Shown here: piece by piece, positions 31,556-40,387 of the stretch | Layout: each line of letters begins with the position of its first letter | Numbering within the stretch: the stretch's first letter is position 1 | From: a virus | DNA: 58,523 nucleotides | Reading direction: 5' to 3' (one strand) | IMG/VR virus record: IMGVR_UViG_3300042691_003858 | Span: 1 to 58,523 of that record | Made by a program: the position numbers and the translations under genes | Notes under the pieces: model-generated | Seen by the model: only the letters and a program-made list of their open reading frames with translations | Databases searched by the model: none | What the model was told of the DNA's origin: nothing

Positions 31556-33823
31556 TTGCCAGCCATCCACATCAAGGCGTTCAGCGGGCTGAAGCCGATC
31601 CTCAGCCCGTTGCTGTTGCAGCAGGGGGACGCCCAGACGGCGGTCAACGCACGGCTCGTCTCTGGGGCCTTGTCTCCCCTGGCCGGGACGACAACGCTCA
31701 AGACCGCGACAGAGGGCAGCCAGACAATCTTCAGGTACGGGAATCCGTCCTCCGAAGACGCCAACTGGCTGCAATTCTCTGGCGACGTTGACCTGATCCG
31801 GTCGCCGATTGCAGACGACCAGTACGGGCGGGTCTACTGGACTGACGGCGGCACTCCGAAGTACGCCACCTCCACCATCCTTCCTGGCGGCGACTTCACG
31901 CTTGGCGTCCCCGCGCCCGAGACCGTGCCATCGGTGTCGGCGTCTTCGTACGGGCAAGTGACGGTTGAGATCCAGTCTGCCGACATTCTGGAGATGTCTC
32001 CTGGCGACAAATTGCGCGTGGTCGTGGATAGTGGAAACGAGCAGATTGTCGTCCTTACTGGCACCACCGTTACGGCTGACACGTTGCGGGCCGACCTTGA
32101 TTCGGTTGGCGGCTTGGATGCGACCGTAGACGGCGGTGCAGTGGTTCTCAAGACCGAATCCTTCGTCTCCACCTCGTCGCTAAAGGTGGAGCGGCAGACG
32201 GGCGAGAAGAAGGACTTCTCGGCGGACGTCGTTTCCTACTCGGCAGTGGCTGGACCCGTGGCCGGCACAACCTCCAACGGAACCGACCCGGCAACGTCTG
32301 CGACGTACACCTTCAGCGCAGCGGAGATCTCCGCCATCGAGCCTGGGGCTAGGTTTGCCGTCAAGGTCAACGCCAACGCCGACGTGGTGGTCATCATCAA
32401 TGCCGGCGTCAACACCTTCCCGACTGCGGTCACGGCGACATCCCTGCGCCTCGCCCTGGCGTCGGTTGCTGGCCTGAGCGCCGTGGTGAATGACGGCACC
32501 ACCCAGACAGTCACGGTCTCCACCGTCTCCTCTGGCGACTCCTCGTCTCTGCTGATCCGCAAGATCAACCCGCAGGTAACTCCGGTCTACACCGAACTGG
32601 TCAGCGGCTCCAACATCCAGAACGCCGCCCTCGTCGAGACTCGCACCTACGTCTACACCTACGTCTCCAGGTACGGCGAGGAGGGGCCACCGTCCTCTGC
32701 CTCTGAACTGGTCAAGGTCGGCTCAGGGCAGGCGGTGGAGATCGTCGGCATGTCTGCCGCGCCCTCTGGCGACTACGACATCACGCTCAAGCGGATCTAC
32801 CGCTCATCGGCTACAGGGACTTCGGCGCAGTTCCAGTTCGTGGTCGAGATCCCGGTGTCCCAGGCCAACTACACCGACAAGATCGAGCAGGCAGCCCTGG
32901 GCGAGGTACTTCTGACCGAAGGGTGGAACATTCCCCCTCAGGGTCTCAAGGGTTTGAAGTTGCTGTCCAACGGCGCGGCCATTGGCTTCAAGGACAACAC
33001 CGCTTACCTGTCAGAGCCCAATCTGCCGCATGCGTGGCCGCACCAGTACCCGATTGACGAGACCATTGTCGGAATCGGCGTCATGCGCCAGTCGGCTGTG
33101 TTGCTGACCAACTCGCACCCCTACGTCATGTCGGGTGCTGATCCTCAGGCGATGAGCCTGGAGCAGTTGGAGTTGCCGCAGGCCTGCGTGTCCAAGCGTT
33201 CTATCGTGGACACGGGCGACGGCGTCCTGTACGCCAGCCCGGACGGTCTGGTCAGCATCAGCGCGGGCGGCATCGACATCATCACCAAGGGCCTGCTCAG
33301 TCGTGAACAGTGGCAGGCGTACAACCCGTCGAGCATGGTGGCTGCCGTGCATGACAACCGCTACCACGTTGCCTACACGACTACGTCTGGGACACGCGGG
33401 ATGTTGGTGTTCGACTTCTCCGGCCAGGGCGCCGTGATGACGACCAGCGACATCAACTCCAGCAGCGCGATCACCGCGATGTACGCGGAGCCCAAGACGG
33501 ACACCCTGTACATGCTCCAGGGCGGCAACATCGTCCGGTTCAACGCCGGTACGGCTCTGACGTACACATGGCGCTCCAAGATCTTCCGGGCCCCGTTTGC
33601 CATGAACTTCGGCAGAGCCCAGGTCGTCGCCTCTGGATACCCAATCATCATGAAGGTGTACGCCGATGGCGTGCTGCGCCTGACCAAGAACGTGGTCAAC
33701 GGCAACATGTTCCATCTGCCAGCCGGGTTCCGCGCCCTTGACTGGGAGATCGAACTGCTGGGCAACACCAGCGTCACCCAGGTCTCCGTTGCCACCTCTG
33801 CCGAGGAGATGAGAACGTCATGA
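31556..33823 (+). CDS. Tail nozzle (tail tubular B-like) protein, 755 aa
   Basis: A large beta-rich tail protein. The C-terminal half matches podoviral nozzle proteins: TYVYTYVSRYGEEGPPSSAS, then GLKGLKLLSNGAAIGFKDNT, YLSEPNLPHAWP, CVSKRSIVDTGDGVLYASPD and SREQWQAYNPSSM. An extra repeated domain lies at about 130-330. The nozzle hexamer closes the tail and opens on infection. The start is TTG 31556, with AAGGAG upstream. This gene is the strongest sign that the virion has a short tail. Confidence 0.88.
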   Translation: MPAIHIKAFSGLKPILSPLLLQQGDAQTAVNARLVSGALSPLAGTTTLKTATEGSQTIFRYGNPSSEDANWLQFSGDVDLIRSPIADDQYGRVYWTDGGTPKYATSTILPGGDFTLGVPAPETVPSVSASSYGQVTVEIQSADILEMSPGDKLRVVVDSGNEQIVVLTGTTVTADTLRADLDSVGGLDATVDGGAVVLKTESFVSTSSLKVERQTGEKKDFSADVVSYSAVAGPVAGTTSNGTDPATSATYTFSAAEISAIEPGARFAVKVNANADVVVIINAGVNTFPTAVTATSLRLALASVAGLSAVVNDGTTQTVTVSTVSSGDSSSLLIRKINPQVTPVYTELVSGSNIQNAALVETRTYVYTYVSRYGEEGPPSSASELVKVGSGQAVEIVGMSAAPSGDYDITLKRIYRSSATGTSAQFQFVVEIPVSQANYTDKIEQAALGEVLLTEGWNIPPQGLKGLKLLSNGAAIGFKDNTAYLSEPNLPHAWPHQYPIDETIVGIGVMRQSAVLLTNSHPYVMSGADPQAMSLEQLELPQACVSKRSIVDTGDGVLYASPDGLVSISAGGIDIITKGLLSREQWQAYNPSSMVAAVHDNRYHVAYTTTSGTRGMLVFDFSGQGAVMTTSDINSSSAITAMYAEPKTDTLYMLQGGNIVRFNAGTALTYTWRSKIFRAPFAMNFGRAQVVASGYPIIMKVYADGVLRLTKNVVNGNMFHLPAGFRALDWEIELLGNTSVTQVSVATSAEEMRTS

Positions 33824-35415
33824 CCCGGCGTTCCGTCCCGGGAATCCCTGCGCCAACGGACGGCAACCTTCGCGACGTGGCGCGGGCGCTCAAGGGCATC
33901 CTTGACGTGCGCGAGGGTCTGATTGGTGACCCCCTGGATCGGTTCATCACGCTGCGCGAGTTGAAAGAGGCTGGTCTGGTGAACACCCAGACCAACCGCG
34001 CCTCCGGTGACGGAGCCACAACGGTTGTACCCATCCCGTCCAACCCGGTAACGGACGAAGACGGCTACGACCCGACCACCGACTACACGACTCCGCCGCG
34101 CCCCGAGGACTTCACCGTCACTGGCCTCTTCGCCGCCGTGAAGTTGGGCTGGGGCCTGCCCCGGATCCTGAACTACGCCTACACCGAGATCTGGGCCGCG
34201 TCGACCAACAGCCTTGCCGAGGCGTCTCTGATCGGCACCACCCCGTCCCAGTTGTTCCTGGACTACCTGGGCCAGAACCAGTCCCGGTACTACTGGGTCC
34301 GGTTCGTGTCGGAGGCCAACGTCATCGGCCCCTACAACAGTGACGCGGGAACGCTTGGCCAAACGGCTCTCAGCCCGGACCTGCTGCTGGAGTCCCTGTC
34401 CAACCAGATCACAGAGTCGGAGTTGTACAGCGACCTGGGCGCACGCATCAATCTGATCGACGCCCCCAACACGGGACTTGTCACCCAGGTCACCAACGTC
34501 AACGGCAGGTACACCGTCAAGATCGACAACGCTGGCCATGTGTCTGGCTACGGACTGATCTCGGAGCCCAACGACGGCAACCCGGTCAGCGCCTTTGGCA
34601 TCCGGGCCGACCAGTTCTGGATTGCCCCGCCGTCCATCAACAGCAGCACCGCGCCCACGACCAACAACTACAAGGGCAAGGTCTGGGTCGACACCAGCGG
34701 CGCGAGTCCGGTCACCAAGTACTTCAACGGCACCACCTGGGTCACCACTCCCACCGCTCTGCCGTTTGTCGTGCAGACCAGCCCGACTACGGTGGGCAGC
34801 GTCACCGTCCCGCCAGGGGTGTACATCGACACCGCCTACATCAAGAGGGCCTCGATCACTGCGGCGCAGATCGGCAGCGTGGACGCCGACACCATCAACG
34901 CCGGCTACACATCCTCGGTCGACCTCGAGTCATCGGTCTTCTACGGCTCCCACCTGTACCTGGGCGGCACAGCCACCTACAGGAAGGACCCCAACGACTC
35001 CAACCGCAAGATAGGGATCCTCTCCGTCACCAACCCGTCCGTGGCCATCAACAACAGTGGCGCGGAGTTCACGGTCGACTTCTTTCGCATCAAGACCAGC
35101 CCGGTAGAGGGGGCCCAACCAGTCTTCGAGGCCGTCAATGGGGCGGTCAGGATTCGGACGGCGCTGATCGCCACTGGCTCGATCACCAACGCCTACATCG
35201 GCAACTTCATCCAGTCCAACAACTTCCAGACCGGGGTGAGTGGCTGGAGGATCGACAAGACCGGGGACGCCGAACTGAACAACGCCACCTTCCGTGGGAC
35301 GCTGGATGTTGTTGGCAGGGGGAACCAGAGCGCCAGGATGGAGATCAAGAACGATGCCATCCGGGTCTATGACGAGTCCGGCGCACTGCGCGTTCAGTTA
35401 GGGAAACTGTCGTGA
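33820..35415 (+). CDS. gpJ-like tail tip / receptor-binding protein, 531 aa
   Basis: The C-terminal half follows the end region of lambda gpJ and related tip proteins: GRYTVKIDNAGHVSGYGLIS, then IDTAYIKRASITAAQIGSVD and WRIDKTGDAELNNATFRGTL, ending RVYDESGALRVQLGKLS. The N-terminal 240 residues have a fibronectin-like section and a helical linker, and lack the larger baseplate part of gpJ. It follows the nozzle gene with a four-base overlap, so it probably sits at the nozzle tip. Confidence 0.72.
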   Translation: MTRRSVPGIPAPTDGNLRDVARALKGILDVREGLIGDPLDRFITLRELKEAGLVNTQTNRASGDGATTVVPIPSNPVTDEDGYDPTTDYTTPPRPEDFTVTGLFAAVKLGWGLPRILNYAYTEIWAASTNSLAEASLIGTTPSQLFLDYLGQNQSRYYWVRFVSEANVIGPYNSDAGTLGQTALSPDLLLESLSNQITESELYSDLGARINLIDAPNTGLVTQVTNVNGRYTVKIDNAGHVSGYGLISEPNDGNPVSAFGIRADQFWIAPPSINSSTAPTTNNYKGKVWVDTSGASPVTKYFNGTTWVTTPTALPFVVQTSPTTVGSVTVPPGVYIDTAYIKRASITAAQIGSVDADTINAGYTSSVDLESSVFYGSHLYLGGTATYRKDPNDSNRKIGILSVTNPSVAINNSGAEFTVDFFRIKTSPVEGAQPVFEAVNGAVRIRTALIATGSITNAYIGNFIQSNNFQTGVSGWRIDKTGDAELNNATFRGTLDVVGRGNQSARMEIKNDAIRVYDESGALRVQLGKLS

Positions 35416-35693
35416 GTTTTGGCCTTGAGGTACTCAAAGCCAACGGCGCCCTGTCGTACACGTCTTCTGACGTCACCTGGAATCAGGTGGACTTCTTCGG
35501 CATCGGCGGCAACGAGTCCCGATCCAACACCTACCCGGTTCTTGTCGGTCGTGAGGCCCTGGTGGCGCAACTCCTGGTCGAGCCGCCCCCGCTGGACCGT
35601 CGCGCCATCGCGCACACGATCACCGTCAACGGCGGGACCGTGACCGTCTCTGGCGGATCCGAGAAGGCGTACATCCTGGTGCTGATGCGATGA
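35412..35693 (+). CDS. Tail-tip-associated protein, 93 aa
   Basis: The protein begins MSFGLEVLKANGALSYTSSD and ends in an all-beta stretch TITVNGGTVTVSGGSEKAYI. The N-terminus 'FGLEVxxxNGxxxxtSxD' is shared in style with the next gene (FGFVVINDNGQVLVSSE), pointing to a small structural domain. It overlaps both neighbours by four bases. Such genes commonly follow gpJ-like proteins. Confidence 0.6.
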   Translation: MSFGLEVLKANGALSYTSSDVTWNQVDFFGIGGNESRSNTYPVLVGREALVAQLLVEPPPLDRRAIAHTITVNGGTVTVSGGSEKAYILVLMR

Positions 35694-36253
35694 CATTCGG
35701 CTTTGTGGTCATCAACGACAACGGTCAAGTGCTGGTCTCCAGCGAGACCCGCAACCTGCACTTTGTCGGCAAGGCTGATCTGTACGAGGTGGTACGACAG
35801 TTCGACGGCTACGGCGGGCTACGCCACTGGAGTTTCAGGATCCAGTGCAACACCACTCCGGTGCCGTTCTTCACCATGCCAACCGAGGACTTCTACGCCG
35901 TCACAGGCGTCTCCAATATCGGTGGCGGCATGTGGGACATCCGGGTGATCCGCAGCGGCACCTCGGCATCGGTGCCAGAGGTGTTCGTGTTTGCCGACCC
36001 CAGAGGGTTCACCAACGATCCCGACAGTGCCTGGGGCATGCAGGTCTTCCGCGACGACGGCACTGCCGCCTTCGACAGCCGCAGGCAGCCCCTGGCCATC
36101 ACCGGGGGCGGAGTCGTCAAGCCGCCCAACAACCCCCTGTCCGTCCCGCCATCCCTGGTCACGGCCAAGTACTGCAACGGCACCGACCTCAGCAGCGGCG
36201 GCGGTGGCGGCGGCGGTGGCGGCAACGAAGAGGTTGAGACGGCGCTCCAGTAA
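35690..36253 (+). CDS. Tail-tip-associated protein with poly-Gly tail, 187 aa
   Basis: The protein begins MTFGFVVINDNGQVLVSSET, contains GLRHWSFRIQCN and AWGMQVFRDDGTAAFDSRRQ, and has a run of nine glycines before its acidic end. The pattern 'G-x-V-x-N-x-x-G-x-V-x-I-S-S-x-x-x-N', then 'WGxxVf-xxGxxxFdS' is typical of small tail-tip proteins in phages. It overlaps the preceding gene by four bases. The function is likely structural. Confidence 0.65.
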   Translation: MTFGFVVINDNGQVLVSSETRNLHFVGKADLYEVVRQFDGYGGLRHWSFRIQCNTTPVPFFTMPTEDFYAVTGVSNIGGGMWDIRVIRSGTSASVPEVFVFADPRGFTNDPDSAWGMQVFRDDGTAAFDSRRQPLAITGGGVVKPPNNPLSVPPSLVTAKYCNGTDLSSGGGGGGGGGNEEVETALQ

Positions 36254-36255
36254 CC

Positions 36256-36687
36256 ATGCCCATCGACACCAAGATGAATCCCAACGGGGTCGAGACCACC
36301 ACGGTGATCCCGACTGGCGCAAAGCCGATCTTCTTCTACCCTTCCGTGGCCCAAGCCCAGCGGGAGTACCAGTTTGTCGAGCGGGAGCGGGAGTGCGACG
36401 GCATTCGGGTCCTTGGCGTTTGCGTAGGCATCGAGCGTGAGTACACCTGGGAGTCCAACTACTGGGCCTTCTACCGCTCCGGTATCCGCATCAAGAACGG
36501 CGTGATCGAGTGCGGCTGGATCACGGTCGAACACGGCTGCAACTGGACCTACCTCAAGGAGAAGGACTTCCTAGGCATCGGTATCGGTGGCGACTCGGGG
36601 GCTGGTGGCACATGGCCGTACCAGAACGAAACCCTCAACTTGGTCGATACCCCGGTCATCATTGCGGAAGGAGTCAGGTTTGAGTAA
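36256..36687 (+). CDS. Hypothetical tail-region protein, 143 aa
   Basis: No family is recognised. The protein is rich in Trp/Tyr (YTWESNYWAFYRSGIRI, HGCNWTYL) and has four Cys in the middle (CDGIRVLGVC, ECGW, HGC). The pattern suggests a compact beta domain. It starts three bases after the preceding stop, within the tail operon, and its end overlaps the next start. Confidence 0.55.
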   Translation: MPIDTKMNPNGVETTTVIPTGAKPIFFYPSVAQAQREYQFVERERECDGIRVLGVCVGIEREYTWESNYWAFYRSGIRIKNGVIECGWITVEHGCNWTYLKEKDFLGIGIGGDSGAGGTWPYQNETLNLVDTPVIIAEGVRFE

Positions 36688-36901
36688 GTACGAGATTCTT
36701 CAGACCAGACCGGAGCCGGATGGAACTGGCGTCATCTATCAGGTCTTCCGGGACACCCTGATTGGTCAAACCATCAAATCGCTGGGCGCAAAGGGGTACT
36801 TCCTGGTGCCTCACGGTCAGGATGTCGACACCGCCCTGAGCGAGTTTCTGCGGGCTTCTGGGTGGTTCGATGACCCCGTTGTAGAAGACCCTCCCGCCTA
36901 G
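36680..36901 (+). CDS. Small hypothetical protein, 73 aa
   Basis: TTG 36680 with AAGGAG seven bases upstream gives MSKYEILQTRPEPDGTGVIY, then QVFRDTLIGQTIKSLGAKGY. The gene overlaps the preceding stop by eight bases. It looks like a small alpha/beta domain. It is the last gene before the promoter-like motif at 36893. The function is unknown. Confidence 0.55.
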   Translation: MSKYEILQTRPEPDGTGVIYQVFRDTLIGQTIKSLGAKGYFLVPHGQDVDTALSEFLRASGWFDDPVVEDPPA

Positions 36902-36904
36902 AAT
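36893..36904 (+). promoter_or_regulatory. CCCGCC-TAGAAT promoter-like motif ahead of the cupin gene
   Basis: These 12 bases are identical to those at 22639. The TAGAAT ends nine bases before ATG 36914, and no Shine-Dalgarno site lies between. If it is a -10 box, the transcript would start within a few bases of the ATG and be (nearly) leaderless. Confidence 0.5.
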
Positions 36905-36913
36905 CCAAACGCC

Positions 36914-37390
36914 ATGCTCGACCTACAAGCAGCACCAGAAACCACGCCGATTGCGGCGATGAACGCCTTTGCAGAAGGCGGAGATCTGCGTCACAAGGTC
37001 GAGCGCCTTGAGTCGATCATGTTCGAGATGCCTGAGCACGTTACCGAGTTGCCCGTGCGTCACATCTTCGCCAGCGGCCTGTACGCCAGGGAGTTGACGA
37101 TCCCCAAGGGAATGGTCGCCACCGGCAAAGTCCACTGTCAGGAACATCTTTTCTTCGTCAACAGCGGGGAGATCTCTGTCCTTACCGAGTCTGGGCCCCA
37201 GCGGCTGAAGGCTCCCGCCGTATTGGTGACCCAACCGGGCACCAAGCGCGTCGTGTACGCGCACGAGGACACCGTCGTTACCACGGTCCACGCCACCACC
37301 GAAACCAAGGTCGAGCAACTGGAGGCGGATCTCGTCGTCAACAGTTACGCCGAGTACGAGGTGAGGCTGCTGGCATCACCGGGAGTTTGA
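36914..37390 (+). CDS. Cupin-fold virion-region protein, 158 aa
   Basis: Residues about 53-125 have the cupin beta-barrel pattern: YARELTIPKGMVATGKVHCQ, EHLFFVNSGEISVLTESGP and VLVTQPGTKRVVYAHEDTVV. Two His of the usual metal site are kept (in VHCQEH). Phages of this type carry such a protein between tail and core genes; whether it is an enzyme or a structural part is not known. There is no ribosome site at ATG 36914, in line with a leaderless start. Confidence 0.72.
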   Translation: MLDLQAAPETTPIAAMNAFAEGGDLRHKVERLESIMFEMPEHVTELPVRHIFASGLYARELTIPKGMVATGKVHCQEHLFFVNSGEISVLTESGPQRLKAPAVLVTQPGTKRVVYAHEDTVVTTVHATTETKVEQLEADLVVNSYAEYEVRLLASPGV

Positions 37391-37391
37391 T

Positions 37392-38660
37392 ATGAGTTTC
37401 ATGGCAGTTGCCGTTGCTGGTTCTGCGGTCGTAGGCGCAATCGCATCGAACTCCGCATCCAAGCGTGCGGTAGGCGCGGCAGATCGGGCGACCGATGCGT
37501 CGTTGCAGGCCGCTGAGTGGCAGTACGACCTTGGTCGGGACACGCTGGACTTCAACCGCGAGTACTACAACAGCGTAGTCAAGCCCGCTGCTGACTTCGA
37601 CCTCCAGACTAGGCAGGCGATGGCGCCTCGCCTGATGGATGCGTTTGATAAGCAGGAGGATTTTGCTGACCAGCAGCGCCAGGACTACCTGCAAAACTGG
37701 CGCCCCCTTGAGCAGCGCGTCCGCCAGGACGCCCTCAACTACGACTCAGAGGACAACGTCAACCGCCGCATGGGGATTGCGGCAGCCAACGTCAACCAGC
37801 AGTTCTCCAACGCCGCAGGCCAGCAGGCCCGGACGCTGTCGCGCTTTGGCATCAACCCGAACTCCTCGGCGTTTGCCAACATGAACGCCAAGTTGGCCAA
37901 CCAGCAGGCCCTGGCGTCAGCCGGGATGCAGACCGGCGCCGCCTTCGAGACGATGGACCGTGGCATCGCCCTGCGGGCGGGAGCCGCCAACTTCGGGCGC
38001 AACATGCCCAACGCGGCAGCCGCCTTCGGCCAACTCGGCAACCAGACGGCTGGCACCACGGCTGGCGTCACGGGCGGGGCACTCAACAACTCCATCGCCG
38101 CCGGCAACTTCATGAACAACGGCTTCAACAATGCCAGCGGGATCATGAACAACGCTGGCAACGGGTTCATCAACGCGGCCCGCATGAACCTAGGCATGGC
38201 CGGCATGCAGCAGCAGGGCATCAGCGACCTGTTCTCCGGCATCGGCCAGGGCGTCGGCATGTGGGGACGCAACGGGTTCCAACTCCCCGGCCAGAACGGT
38301 GGTCTTGGTCCGATGAGATCAAGCAACCCGGCTGGAACCGCCTTCAACGACACCAACATGTACGGCGCAGACCCGGCGTTCACTTACCCCGGCTCATTCG
38401 CGGACGGTGGCCCCACCACATCCGGCATGACGCCGGAAGGCCACAACTTCGGCCTCATCAACGGTCCCGGCAACGGCGTGTCCGACAGCGTCCCCGCAGT
38501 CAACACTGGCACGGGCCAGCCTGTGCGGCTCAGCAACCGCGAGTACATCATCCCCGAGGATGTCCTCTTGTACAAAGGCCAGGAGTTCTTCGACAAGTTG
38601 GTAACCAAGCACCACACCCCCGCTGAAGTTCAGCGCATGGGTCTGGCAAGGAGAGCGTAA
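37392..38660 (+). CDS. Internal virion protein A (T7 gp14-like position), 422 aa
   Basis: The N-terminus MSFMAVAVAGSAVVGAIASN is a hydrophobic segment, followed by long helices with Gln/Asn/Ala-rich composition (SNAAGQQARTLSRFGINPNS), a feature of ejected core proteins that insert into the outer membrane. The C-terminus carries NGVSDSVPAVNTGTGQPVRL then SNREYIIPEDVLLYKG, a module seen at the ends of several phage tail and core proteins. GGGAG lies seven bases before ATG 37392. Confidence 0.72.
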   Translation: MSFMAVAVAGSAVVGAIASNSASKRAVGAADRATDASLQAAEWQYDLGRDTLDFNREYYNSVVKPAADFDLQTRQAMAPRLMDAFDKQEDFADQQRQDYLQNWRPLEQRVRQDALNYDSEDNVNRRMGIAAANVNQQFSNAAGQQARTLSRFGINPNSSAFANMNAKLANQQALASAGMQTGAAFETMDRGIALRAGAANFGRNMPNAAAAFGQLGNQTAGTTAGVTGGALNNSIAAGNFMNNGFNNASGIMNNAGNGFINAARMNLGMAGMQQQGISDLFSGIGQGVGMWGRNGFQLPGQNGGLGPMRSSNPAGTAFNDTNMYGADPAFTYPGSFADGGPTTSGMTPEGHNFGLINGPGNGVSDSVPAVNTGTGQPVRLSNREYIIPEDVLLYKGQEFFDKLVTKHHTPAEVQRMGLARRA

Positions 38661-40339
38661 TGGGAGTCGGACTGATGGGCGCTGGCGCCGCCGTCAAGGG
38701 GCTTATTGGCGGCTACCAGCAGGGGCGCAAGTTCGCTCAGGACGAAGAGCGCTTCGAGATGGAGAAGGAGGACTTCCAGCAGCGCAAGGAGTTGCGCGGC
38801 CTCCAGATGGAAGGCACCAAACTCTCCAACAAGAAAGCCCAGGGCGAACTTGACGATGCAGATTTTGACCGCGACGTCCGCAATCAGGCTGACGCCATCC
38901 GCAAAGACTACGAGGGCAAGATCCGTGCGCTACAGGAGCCGGCTCCGGTCGAGGTGGCTCCCCAGGCCGCAGGCATAACGCAGCCGCCTGTGCCCGGTGG
39001 GCCTGCGCCAGGGATTCAAGACCCCGCTGGCGCGGCTTCTCGTGCGGCGCCCAGGCCCTCGATGTTCCAGTTGCAGCAGGACATGACCGTTGCCCTGCTG
39101 AACAATGAACTGCGCTCCAAGGGCGCCAACCGTGGCGCCATCCTGAAAGACATCTTGGCTGCTGGCCGTTTCGCCAAGACCGCAGAGGCACAGGCAACCC
39201 TGGACGCCATAAACGCATGGGAGTCCGGTGTACCTCAAGAGCAGATCTTCTCTGAACTGAGGCAGAAGTTTGGCCGCGACATCCCCGCTGGCACTGAGTT
39301 CGTGAAGACCAATGTTCCGCTGTACGAAGGCTCCAAGACGATGGTGCCAGACGTGCAACTGAAACTCCCGGACGGGAAGATTGTGTCGCGCTCGTCTTTG
39401 GCGAAGTCAATGCTCAGCCCAGAGCAGATTGTTCAGAGCAACACCGAGATTGGGAAACTGCACTCTCAGGTCAGCCACTACGCTGACATGAAAGAACTCG
39501 CAGAGCAGGAGGGTCGGCGCCGAGAGACTGCTGACGCCAACAGGCATCAAGAGGTCATGGCCCGATTCAGAGAGTCCGCCGAACAGAACGCCAGGATCTA
39601 CGGCCTTCAGTTCGACAAGTTCCAGTGGGACAAATACGACTCCAGGCAGAAGTCCGCTCTTGATGAGTTCTCTCGCCTGTACGGCTTCCAGCCGCTAACG
39701 GAGTCCGAGCGCGTCAAGATTGAGAAAGAAAGCGGCGCAGATGCTCTTGCTAAGGCTGAGGCGCGGGCGACGACGGGAAGCCAAAGCGTGTCTGCCGGCA
39801 TGATCGTCTACAACATGAACGTCGACCCTAGGACGCTGCGCCCGAACGTAGCGCCCACGGAGGCCATAAAGGCAATCGAGACGGTTGGCAAAGTGCGCCG
39901 CAAGGAATTGCCTCCAGAGACTATCCAGCAAGACGACCTAGGGCGCTCTTATGTTTCCGTTGGCGGCAACAGAGTGCTGGTCCCGGTCAATGCGGATCTC
40001 GGCCCAGCGAGGGGCCGCGCAGAGGCTGCTGCCGAGGCAGACCCGAAGCGCCCCGGCGTGAAGCCTCCCCCGGTTGACGCGCCTCCGTTGCCGGCCCGCT
40101 ACTCCGGCCTGCAAGAGCGTGGCGCTGAAGAGACCAAGCGAAGGTCTGAGGCCGAGGCCAAGATGGCGACAGAGAAGAAGGCCAAGGAAGAGGCCAAGGC
40201 AACTCGCACAAACGAGGCCAAGGGGTTCACGCCAGACCGAATCAGGGTCATGAGGCCATCTGAGGCTCAAAGCGTTTTGAGTGAGTACGGCGACGTGCTG
40301 AGCCGCGAACAGCGGGCCATGCTGAGAAAGAGAATTTGA
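38660..40339 (+). CDS. Internal virion protein B (T7 gp15-like position), 559 aa
   Basis: The protein begins MGVGLMGAGAAVKGLIGGYQ, then long charged helices (about 20-90), a Pro-rich linker (about 95-130), a helical middle and a final Lys/Glu/Ala-rich coiled coil (about 490-535). Such all-helical architecture and its place between the other internal proteins fit a core protein ejected with the DNA. The start overlaps the preceding stop by one base. No direct sequence match to T7 gp15 is claimed. Confidence 0.65.
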   Translation: MGVGLMGAGAAVKGLIGGYQQGRKFAQDEERFEMEKEDFQQRKELRGLQMEGTKLSNKKAQGELDDADFDRDVRNQADAIRKDYEGKIRALQEPAPVEVAPQAAGITQPPVPGGPAPGIQDPAGAASRAAPRPSMFQLQQDMTVALLNNELRSKGANRGAILKDILAAGRFAKTAEAQATLDAINAWESGVPQEQIFSELRQKFGRDIPAGTEFVKTNVPLYEGSKTMVPDVQLKLPDGKIVSRSSLAKSMLSPEQIVQSNTEIGKLHSQVSHYADMKELAEQEGRRRETADANRHQEVMARFRESAEQNARIYGLQFDKFQWDKYDSRQKSALDEFSRLYGFQPLTESERVKIEKESGADALAKAEARATTGSQSVSAGMIVYNMNVDPRTLRPNVAPTEAIKAIETVGKVRRKELPPETIQQDDLGRSYVSVGGNRVLVPVNADLGPARGRAEAAAEADPKRPGVKPPPVDAPPLPARYSGLQERGAEETKRRSEAEAKMATEKKAKEEAKATRTNEAKGFTPDRIRVMRPSEAQSVLSEYGDVLSREQRAMLRKRI

Positions 40340-40344
40340 CCGTC

Positions 40345-40356
40345 TCCCGCCGATAC
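40345..40356 (+). promoter_or_regulatory. CCCGCC-GATACT promoter-like motif ahead of the giant gene
   Basis: CCCGCCGATACT lies 31 bases before ATG 40388. As at 22627, the upstream gene ends in AATTTGAC followed by this motif. GATACT differs from TATAAT at two positions. Confidence 0.4.
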
Positions 40357-40387
40357 TTGTCGGCATCGGCAATGAAGGAAGACGTGA

